Position numbers and translations under genes: made by a program
Shown: positions 58,679 to 64,000 of the stretch, in pieces
How the letters are laid out: each line of letters opens with the position of its first letter
Position numbering within the stretch: the stretch's first letter is position 1
Notes under the pieces: model-generated
What the model saw: the letters and a program-made list of their open reading frames with translations, nothing else
Told to the model about the DNA's origin: nothing
The model's database searches: none
Assembly (NCBI GenBank): GCA_043769295.1
Contig: JAYVJL010000156.1
Location: 4,840-68,839, forward strand
Source of the DNA: Aalborgiella sp043769295
GTDB lineage: Bacteria > Pseudomonadota > Gammaproteobacteria > Burkholderiales > Burkholderiaceae_C
Length of the DNA stretch: 64,000 nt
Direction of reading: 5' to 3'

Positions 58679-59917
58679 CTATAAGGGTCGCTGAAGCAGC
58701 GGTTTGCGGGACGGAATACTGAAATTCAAACGGCGGTCGGCGGCGGTGCTGCTGAGCGTCCAGGTCATCAACATCACCAAAGCGGCGGCACCTGCGGTGT
58801 GAGAAAGTGCGGCGATCAAGGGCCAGCCCAGCACCACGTTGCTCAAGCCGGTGGCCAACTGCCACAAGGCGATACCACCCAACCAACGGGCATGGCGCTG
58901 CAAAGCGGGTACTTTGGACAACTGCCAGGCCAGCACACCCAATGCGGCCAGTAAGGCATAAGCCACGAGCCGGTGGGTGTAGTGGATGGCGGTGAGCGCT
59001 GAAAATGAGATGTGGGCACCGCCAGGCGTGAGACCCAGCTCGCGCCACAAGGTAAAGCCCTGGTTAAAATCCATCACCGGCCACCAGCTGTTTTGGCAGG
59101 TGGGAAAGGTGTTGCAGGCCAACACGGCGTAGTTGGTGCTGACCCAGCCACCCAGCGCGATTTGCAGCCACAGCAAGGCAAAAGTGGCGATCAAACCGGC
59201 ACGCAGGCGGGCAGATATCATCACCGGCGGTTTGGCATCAATCACTTTGGCGTAGAGCGCGGCTTGCAGGCACAGCAGCGTCACCAAGACCAGCGCACCC
59301 AGCAAATGCAGGGTGACGATGGCGGGGAACAGCTTCAAAGTCACCGTCAAAGCGCCAAAAGCACCGACCAGGCTGACCCAGAACAAGCTGGCGGTCGGCC
59401 ACCACGGGCTGATCTGCAGGTGTGCTTTGGGTTGGAATTCGGACAGCACGCGGACTTTTTGCCGGGCTTGTTGTCTGGCACGATAACCACGATAACGCAC
59501 CCACCAGCTGTGGATGGTCAAGGTCAAAATCAGCACGCCCACGCTGGTGGCGAGGTAGCGGTGCAGCATTTCTATCCACGCTTTGCTGTGGGTGACAGGG
59601 CCGGTGGGCATGGCGCTTTGGGCGGCGTCTATATGCGTTTGTGCACCCAACGGGCTGGCGCTGCCGTAGCAGCCGGGCCAGTCGGGGCAGCCCAGACCGG
59701 AATCGGTCAAACGGGTGAAAGCGCCGAAGATGACCAGATCGAAGGTCAAAAACAGGGTGAACACCGTCAGTGCTTGCAGGCGCTTGAGGCGCTGACCATG
59801 GTTATTGGCCCCTTTGTGCTGCAGCCACCACCAGGCCAGCGGCCCGACGGCGACGGACAGCCCCAGCAGCATGACGCGCAGGATGGGAGTGAGGTTGACG
59901 AGACTGGTTGAATCCAT
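58679..59917 (-). CDS. ctaA: Heme A synthase (COX15/CtaA)
   Basis: CtaA oxidises haem O to haem A for the oxidase. The 412-residue protein has eight membrane helices in two halves. The first shows FGAFTRLTDSGLGCPDWPGC with the loop cysteines, then EMLHRYLATSVGVLI with a haem-ligand His. The second half shows GWVSTNYAVLACNTFPTCQ with a second Cys pair and TAIHYTHRLVAYAL with another His pair. A long basic loop lies at about residues 145-175. It is 30 bp after the Sco-like gene. Confidence 0.95.
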   Translation of the reverse strand: MDSTSLVNLTPILRVMLLGLSVAVGPLAWWWLQHKGANNHGQRLKRLQALTVFTLFLTFDLVIFGAFTRLTDSGLGCPDWPGCYGSASPLGAQTHIDAAQSAMPTGPVTHSKAWIEMLHRYLATSVGVLILTLTIHSWWVRYRGYRARQQARQKVRVLSEFQPKAHLQISPWWPTASLFWVSLVGAFGALTVTLKLFPAIVTLHLLGALVLVTLLCLQAALYAKVIDAKPPVMISARLRAGLIATFALLWLQIALGGWVSTNYAVLACNTFPTCQNSWWPVMDFNQGFTLWRELGLTPGGAHISFSALTAIHYTHRLVAYALLAALGVLAWQLSKVPALQRHARWLGGIALWQLATGLSNVVLGWPLIAALSHTAGAAALVMLMTWTLSSTAADRRLNFSIPSRKPLLQRPL

Positions 59918-59947
59918 GCTGAATAAAAGTCTTGAGAAGCTGAGCGC

Positions 59948-60682
59948 TCAGCGGCCGGCGTTGTCCCATGAGGCAGAAGCCCGCAGCACGCGTTCGATAT
60001 CGCGCTTGGCTTTCATGGCGGACTCGGCGTTGAAACCGGGCGGGAAACGCATCATCCAGTTGCCCATGGGGTCGACCAGAAAGAGGTGTTCGGGCAATTG
60101 GTGGCCTGTGCTGGGCTCCAGCCAGGTGGCCAGTTTGTCGGCAGGTACGCGCAACACGGTAGCGCCTTTGAGGGCGGGTTTCAAGGTCTCCAGCACGGGG
60201 GCGTCGTCGTTGACCAGCCAGACCCAATCGAGCCGGTCTTTCTCTTTGCCCAGCGTTTCGCGCAGCTGGCGCTGCAGATAGAGATGGTTTTGGCACACGG
60301 CATTGCACGCACCCCCAGCCACGCTGACCAGCAGCCACTGGCCTTTGAGCGCTTGAAGTTGGACGGGCTGGCTATCCAGCGTACTGGCGGTGAGCGGTGG
60401 TGTGGGGCGCTGCGGGTTGATCAGCTCGCCAAAACTGCGTATGGTGCTGGGGCGCACCACGTAATAGGTGAAATACGAGGCGACCACCGGCGCGGCACAC
60501 ACCAGCAGCACAGCCAGCATCTTCCAGCGGCCGTGTTTAGTGCGCGCCACACCATTAGAACCGGCTTGCAGATCGGGCATGCTGTGAACGGTGAGGCCCA
60601 AAGGGTGATCGCCGGCGGGCGAATCAGTCTTGGCGTTGAAGTTTGAGTTTGAACTTGGGTCGGACAATTTGAAACCAGACAT
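59948..60682 (-). CDS. Sco-like membrane protein of the oxidase cluster with CNAVC motif
   Basis: This protein of about 244 residues has one helix (MLAVLLVCAAPVVASYFTYY, at about residues 55-75) and a thioredoxin-like domain with LKGQWLLVSVAGGACNAVC. The CxxxC pair at about 125-129 resembles the copper site of Sco proteins, and a late PEHLFLVDPMGNWMMRF supplies a His. It is usually annotated as hypothetical in betaproteobacterial oxidase clusters. The start is uncertain: the ATG at 60682 overlaps SURF1 by 59 bases, while a later start near LTVHSMPD would remove that. A second copper or thiol factor for the oxidase is likely. Confidence 0.78.
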   Translation of the reverse strand: MSGFKLSDPSSNSNFNAKTDSPAGDHPLGLTVHSMPDLQAGSNGVARTKHGRWKMLAVLLVCAAPVVASYFTYYVVRPSTIRSFGELINPQRPTPPLTASTLDSQPVQLQALKGQWLLVSVAGGACNAVCQNHLYLQRQLRETLGKEKDRLDWVWLVNDDAPVLETLKPALKGATVLRVPADKLATWLEPSTGHQLPEHLFLVDPMGNWMMRFPPGFNAESAMKAKRDIERVLRASASWDNAGR

Positions 60683-61382
60683 AAAGAATTGCAATTAAAG
60701 CACTGAGCGCCCACCATTGGGCCATGTAGCCATAGTGTTTTTCGACACCATTGTTGGGGCGTTGCCAATGGCGCAGCAAGCCATCCGCAGCAGCGTGAAC
60801 GGCGGCGGCATCGGTCTGCAGCAGGGAAACACCAAAAAATTCGCGTTGTGTTTGCTGCGCAAACTCAGGCAAGTCGATATTTTGCCGTATCAGACCGGCA
60901 TCTGGTCCCTTGAACGCATATAACTTCGAGGGCGGCGGGGCCATTCGGCCTTCAATCTGGACCGTTCCCGCCGGTGTGGGAACAGGGGGGACGATGCTGC
61001 GGTCCAGGAAATGCCGGGCCACCCAGCCGCGCTGCACCAGAATCATTTTTTTGACGCTGCCACTCTGATCGGCCAGCTCAAACGGTGTCAAGACGAAAAA
61101 TCCGGGTTTGGCATCCATTTGCCGGTTGTCCAAAAATACCGTGTGCTGCGGCAGCCATGTGCCGGTCAATACCGCGTGACGATGGATCGTCGTCATCACA
61201 TCTGGCGCAGTCAACAAGCTTTGGCCGGTCAATACAGGCAAGGCGGACTGCTTGTCAATCGCCAGCTGCAAAGTTTCTTTTTGCAGTGCGCGGCCCATTT
61301 GCCAAAAACCCAGACCGGCCGTGACACCGATGCCCAAGACAGCTGCAAAAGTAAGTAGCCAAAACCGCAAAGTCAAACTCAC
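60624..61382 (-). CDS. SURF1 family cytochrome oxidase biogenesis protein
   Basis: SURF1 helps insert haem A into oxidase subunit I. The 252-residue protein has a helix at each end (FWLLTFAAVLGIGVTAGLGF at about residues 7-26; WWALSALIAILYVWFQIV at about 223-240) and a periplasmic domain between, with GFWQMGRALQKE, FLDNRQMDAKPGFFVLTPF and VQRGWVARHF as family motifs. It begins at a GTG 15 bp from the divergent DUF2909 gene. SURF1, the Sco-like gene, ctaA, ctaB and sco follow in one direction. Confidence 0.93.
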   Translation of the reverse strand: MSLTLRFWLLTFAAVLGIGVTAGLGFWQMGRALQKETLQLAIDKQSALPVLTGQSLLTAPDVMTTIHRHAVLTGTWLPQHTVFLDNRQMDAKPGFFVLTPFELADQSGSVKKMILVQRGWVARHFLDRSIVPPVPTPAGTVQIEGRMAPPPSKLYAFKGPDAGLIRQNIDLPEFAQQTQREFFGVSLLQTDAAAVHAAADGLLRHWQRPNNGVEKHYGYMAQWWALSALIAILYVWFQIVRPKFKLKLQRQD

Positions 61383-61397
61383 GCGATAATCTCCTGC

Positions 61398-61631
61398 ATG
61401 ACATATATCGTAATTATCGGCTTCATCGCTATTTTGGCCAGTTTAGGTTTTGCCATGCTTTTCATGCTCAAAGGGGGCGAAAAGGACAAGCAAGACAACC
61501 ACAGCAAGCCCAACAACATGGCGAAGGCGCTCGCGTTTCGTGTGGGCTTGTCTATTTTGCTGTTCATTTGTATTTTGCTTGCCTGGGAATTTGGTTATAT
61601 CCAACCCACTGGGATTGCTGCTGGCAGGTGA
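61398..61631 (+). CDS. DUF2909 twin transmembrane protein
   Basis: This 77-residue protein has two helices (YIVIIGFIAILASLGFAMLF and FRVGLSILLFICILLAWEFG) joined by a charged loop, the usual form of DUF2909 in betaproteobacterial oxidase clusters. It lies on the plus strand within an otherwise minus-strand cluster, divergent from SURF1, and ends at a bidirectional terminator. Its function is unknown but its position is conserved, so a role near the oxidase is likely. Confidence 0.88.
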   Translation: MTYIVIIGFIAILASLGFAMLFMLKGGEKDKQDNHSKPNNMAKALAFRVGLSILLFICILLAWEFGYIQPTGIAAGR

Positions 61632-61658
61632 TCGTTCCTTTAACGGGAGGAATACAGT

Positions 61659-61686
61659 AAAAAAGGCGCTGAAAAGCGCCTTTTTT
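61659..61686. terminator. Bidirectional Rho-independent terminator
   Basis: AAAAAAGGCGCT and AGCGCCTTTTTT form a perfect 12-bp stem with a GAAA tetraloop. A-runs and T-runs on both sides let it end both the DUF2909 transcript (+) and the oxidase subunit III transcript (-). Confidence 0.95.
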
Positions 61687-61743
61687 ATATACATGCCAAT
61701 ATCAATGCCACCGTGCCGGTCAGAAACCAGCACGCAGACACAT

Positions 61744-62625
61744 TTACATCCAGTAGACCAGAATATACAGGCCCAACCAGACCACGTCCACAAAGTGCCA
61801 GTACCAGGCAGCACCCTCAAAACCGAAATGACGCGTTGGCGTGAAATGGCCTTTTTGCAGACGCAGCGTGATGAACAGCAGCATCAACATGCCAATGAAC
61901 ACGTGGAAACCATGGAAACCGGTCAACATGAAGAAGGTTGAACCGTAGACGCCAGAGGATAGTTTGAGGTTCAACTCGGCGTAGGCATGGTAGTACTCGT
62001 AGCCTTGAACGGTCAAGAAGACAATACCCAGAATCACGGTCATCCACATGAACACAATAGTTTTGCTGCGGTTACCCGCCACCAGCGCGTGGTGCGCAAT
62101 GGTCAGGGTCACGCCAGAGGTCAACAACAATGCGGTGTTGATGGTTGGCAGCCAAAACGGTGTCATCGTGGTGAAGGGTTCCACAATACCGGCAGGTGAA
62201 GCCGTTGCACCGGCAACCAAGCTTGGCCAGACGGCTTTGAAATCAGGCCACAGAATGGCGTTGTCCAAGCTACCCAGCATCGGCACGGAGTGTGATCGCG
62301 CCCACCACAGTGCTGTGAAAAAAGCACCGAAGAACATGACTTCAGAGAAAATAAACCAGCTCATGCTCCAGCGGTAAGACAGGTCGATTTTGTGGCCGTA
62401 TTGGCCACTTTCACTCTCAGACACGGCCTCGCTGAACCATTGGAAAAGAACGCCCAGCCACACCACCATGCCCAGGATCAGTGAATATTTACCCCAATCC
62501 GCACCGTTGATCCACTGGCCGGCACCCAAAATCACAAAAAACAGGCCGAGCGCCGCCAGCGCGGGATGGCGTGATGGATTGGGAATGAAGTAATACGGTG
62601 TTGTTCCGTGTGCATGTGAACTCAT
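61744..62625 (-). CDS. coxC: Cytochrome c oxidase subunit III
   Basis: This is the third core subunit of the aa3-type oxidase. The 293-residue protein has seven helices. The N-terminus HGTTPYYFIPNPSRHPALAA is standard, WSMSWFIFSEVMFFGAFF carries the conserved Glu of helix III, and GVYGSTFFMLTGFHGFHVFIG and FGFEGAAWYWHFVDVVWLGL are strong family motifs. It is the last gene of the ctaD-to-coxC transcript and ends at the bidirectional terminator. The 76 bp upstream are AT-rich and hold nothing else recognisable. Confidence 0.96.
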   Translation of the reverse strand: MSSHAHGTTPYYFIPNPSRHPALAALGLFFVILGAGQWINGADWGKYSLILGMVVWLGVLFQWFSEAVSESESGQYGHKIDLSYRWSMSWFIFSEVMFFGAFFTALWWARSHSVPMLGSLDNAILWPDFKAVWPSLVAGATASPAGIVEPFTTMTPFWLPTINTALLLTSGVTLTIAHHALVAGNRSKTIVFMWMTVILGIVFLTVQGYEYYHAYAELNLKLSSGVYGSTFFMLTGFHGFHVFIGMLMLLFITLRLQKGHFTPTRHFGFEGAAWYWHFVDVVWLGLYILVYWM

Positions 62626-62701
62626 ATGAACTCCTGACTCTCTCTACTTTTAATTTAAAACTATAAATCTAAATTTAACCAATTCAACCGAAGGGTTTGG
62701 C

Positions 62702-62947
62702 CTACTTTGCAACCACCCAGTTTACCAACACAATCAGCCCGACAACCATCAACATCACCATCACGATAGCCACCGCAATGATGTGCAATGGGTTGAGCCT
62801 GGCCAGATCGCTTTGGTAGTCGCTGTTTTTTCTGATACCCAAAAAAGACCAGGCAACCGCCTTCACTGTGCCCAACAAAGAACCATTACGCCGTGCGGCA
62901 GGCACATCGACGGGTTCAATGACTTCTTTCTTCTCCAAACCGCTCAC
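62702..62947 (-). CDS. DUF2970 domain small membrane protein
   Basis: The 81-residue protein has a soluble N-terminus (GLEKKEVIEPVDVPAARRNG), the DUF2970 hallmark LLGTVKAVAWSFLGIRK, and a C-terminal helix (IIAVAIVMVMLMVVGLIVLV). It lies between ctaG and coxC and overlaps the ctaG stop by four bases. Its constant position in betaproteobacterial oxidase operons suggests an assembly or supernumerary-subunit role, not proven. Confidence 0.9.
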   Translation of the reverse strand: MSGLEKKEVIEPVDVPAARRNGSLLGTVKAVAWSFLGIRKNSDYQSDLARLNPLHIIAVAIVMVMLMVVGLIVLVNWVVAK

Positions 62948-63546
62948 AAACTCACCTTGCCTGCTTTAACCACAGACGCGGCCGAAGCAGTTGGCGCTGC
63001 CGGTGTTTTGCCACCGACTTCAAAAAATGTATATGACAAAGTGATCGTAGTCACGTCTTTGGACAATTTGGGATCAATCACAAAGGCGACGGGCCATTGC
63101 TTTTTTTCACCCGCTTCCAGCGTGTATTGATTGAAACAAAAGCACTCCAGCTTGTTGAAGTGCGCTGCAGCCTGCTTTGGCGCATAGCTTGGAATCGCTT
63201 GTGCAGACATTTTGTGGTTCTGCACGTTTTGAAACTCATACATCACGGTCGCCAACTCACCCGGATGGACTTGGATAGACCGCATGGCGGGCTTGAATTT
63301 CCAGGGCCCGCTGGAATTGGCATCGAACTCGATCGTGATGGTGCGCGTGGTGTCAATCTGCGTATTGGCAGGTGTTGTTGCCTGCGCCCCAGGAATATTG
63401 CGGTCACCGAGCGCCAAGATATTGATGCCCGTCATCTCACAAATGGCTTTATACATGGGCACCAAGGCATAGCCAAAAGCAAACATGGCAAGCGTGATCA
63501 CGGCCAGCTTGCCGACCATCTTGCTATTGGCTTGTTTGATACTCAT
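62944..63546 (-). CDS. ctaG: Cytochrome c oxidase assembly protein CtaG (Cox11)
   Basis: CtaG delivers copper to the CuB site of subunit I. The 200-residue protein has one N-terminal helix (LAVITLAMFAFGYALVPMY) and a periplasmic immunoglobulin-like domain. The copper-binding CFCF motif is in FNKLECFCFNQYTLEAGEKK at about residues 132-140, and VTTITLSYTFFEV near the C-terminus is typical. It overlaps DUF2970 downstream and follows the small assembly protein gene upstream. Confidence 0.95.
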   Translation of the reverse strand: MSIKQANSKMVGKLAVITLAMFAFGYALVPMYKAICEMTGINILALGDRNIPGAQATTPANTQIDTTRTITIEFDANSSGPWKFKPAMRSIQVHPGELATVMYEFQNVQNHKMSAQAIPSYAPKQAAAHFNKLECFCFNQYTLEAGEKKQWPVAFVIDPKLSKDVTTITLSYTFFEVGGKTPAAPTASAASVVKAGKVSL

Positions 63547-63584
63547 ACAACCATTACACTGATGCGATGACGTTATGAACCGCT

Positions 63585-63695
63585 TTAACGGCCCAAAACG
63601 ACCATCTTCGTCATGAAGCCCACAAAGAAGACAACCGCAATGGAAGCCAGTATCAACCCCAGGCGTCGGTTGCTTTTCTTTTGTTCAGGTGTCAT
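63585..63695 (-). CDS. Cytochrome oxidase small assembly protein, 36 residues
   Basis: This tiny gene encodes a basic N-terminus (TPEQKKSNRRL) and one helix (GLILASIAVVFFVGFMTKMV). Such a peptide is regularly annotated between ctaD and ctaG in Burkholderiales as a 'cytochrome oxidase small assembly protein'. It lies 21 bp after the ctaD stop and 38 bp before ctaG, on the same strand. It falls below usual gene-size cut-offs. Confidence 0.85.
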   Translation of the reverse strand: MTPEQKKSNRRLGLILASIAVVFFVGFMTKMVVLGR

Positions 63696-63716
63696 TAGTT
63701 TGTGCCGTTGCGTTTG

Positions 63717-64000
63717 TTAAGCGATGATTTTAGTCGCCGCTGCATTGAGCTTGGGCGGTGTTTCAAAGGTGTGAAACGGTGCTGGAGACGGCACTTCCCA
63801 CTCCAAACCCTCGGCCGCTTCCCATGGTTTTTGGGCTGCTTTTTCGCCCTTACCCATCATGGTTGGCAAAACCACAAACACAAAGAAGTAAACCTGCGCC
63901 AAACCGAATGCAAATGCGCCAACAGAAGCAACAGCATTGAAATCGGCAAACTGCATCGGGTAGTCAGCGTAGCGACGTGGCATACCGGCCAAACCCAAGA
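63717..64000 (-). CDS. ctaD: Cytochrome c oxidase subunit I, C-terminal end (truncated by the window)
   Basis: Only about the last 94 residues are inside the window; the gene continues beyond the right edge. GLAGMPRRYADYP is the highly conserved loop before the last helix of subunit I, and VASVGAFAFGLAQVYFFVFV is that helix. The tail WEAAEGLEWEVPSPAPFHTF is typical of aa3-type CtaD. It heads the transcript that continues with the small assembly protein, ctaG, DUF2970 and coxC. Confidence 0.95.
   Translation of the reverse strand, partial: LGLAGMPRRYADYPMQFADFNAVASVGAFAFGLAQVYFFVFVVLPTMMGKGEKAAQKPWEAAEGLEWEVPSPAPFHTFETPPKLNAAATKIIA

Noticed and set aside
58647..59048. Open extension of ctaB upstream of 58646
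   Set aside because: It lies inside ctaA in another frame and does not resemble CyoE N-termini; MTIFQQFYALTKP is the usual start.
57735..59911. Two long open frames on + (319 and 299 codons) opposite ctaB and ctaA
   Set aside because: The translations are Gly/Gln/His-rich without motifs, and they mirror two certain oxidase-assembly genes.
1..64000. tRNA, rRNA, CRISPR array, insertion sequence, prophage or integron
   Set aside because: None was recognised: no T-loop-like tRNA ends, no regular direct-repeat array and no transposase, integrase or phage structural gene among the translations.

Overview
The window is a 64 kb stretch of a betaproteobacterial chromosome. It most resembles Burkholderiales, family Comamonadaceae (Rhodoferax/Polaromonas-like). 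This rests on protein style, on the gene order of the cytochrome c oxidase cluster (ctaD, small assembly protein, ctaG, DUF2970, coxC, DUF2909, SURF1, Sco-like, ctaA, ctaB, sco, and further along rpoH), on many Comamonadaceae-style LysR and TTT binding-protein genes, and on short dispersed repeats with a GCTATTAA...ATAGC half. No tRNA, rRNA, CRISPR array, transposase or prophage gene was seen, so this looks like core chromosome with a small accessory load.

Layout. 0-1 kb: the 3' part of a two-domain SDR (fatty acyl-CoA reductase type). 1.1-10.1 kb: surface-glycan genes in two convergent blocks. rfbBDAC plus a GT4 glycosyltransferase run on + (dTDP-L-rhamnose); gmd, rmd and two GT4 genes run on - (GDP-D-rhamnose type sugar). 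10.1-17.5 kb (-): glcD-like flavoprotein, GcvA-like LysR, fadD-like acyl-CoA ligase and the three-gene pnt transhydrogenase. 17.7-23.3 kb (-): a tricarballylate/citrate-type catabolic group (LysR, tcuA, tcuB, SDR, TTT binding protein). 23.3-27.5 kb: mnmA convergent with a TonB-like/ExbB/ExbD/ExbD operon. 27.7-30.9 kb: MFS transporter, outer-membrane barrel-like protein, Spy-like chaperone and a cysteine-free glutaredoxin-fold protein. 31-33 kb (-): rubrerythrin, rubredoxin and rubredoxin reductase, a peroxide-detoxifying chain. 33.2-39.3 kb (+): SPFH-SHOCT protein, DUF4178 zinc-ribbon protein, DUF350 protein, membrane spermidine synthase and a Tat lipoprotein amine-oxidase-like flavoprotein. 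39.3-48.2 kb (-): a 2,738-residue NdvB-type cyclic beta-glucan synthase with small flanking genes. 48.3-54.1 kb: BON and DUF1328 stress genes, a CHASE3 kinase with a divergent LuxR-type regulator, an orphan receiver, DUF3455, a GST and trhO. 54.2-56.1 kb: rpoH under a perfect CIRCE operator, then an RDD protein. 56.2-64 kb (-): mutarotase, then the cytochrome oxidase biogenesis genes, reaching the truncated ctaD at the window edge.

The most unusual feature is a family of dispersed elements of about 47 bp (core TAGCCGGCGTA, then TTTATTGCCT, then a GCTATTAA-type small palindrome). At least thirteen copies lie in both orientations. Six lie between genes. Seven lie inside reading frames without breaking them: rfbD, tcuA, rubredoxin reductase, the Tat amine oxidase (twice), a GST (partial copy) and sco. 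In rfbD and sco the element is read in the same frame and gives parallel peptides. The best candidate for a poorly described biological system is the 33.2-39.3 kb SPFH / DUF4178 / DUF350 / spermidine synthase / amine oxidase cluster, which looks like a membrane-associated polyamine pathway.

Limits: all calls come from reading the sequence and from memory of the families. No database search was run. Start codons were chosen from family length, overlaps and ribosome binding sites.
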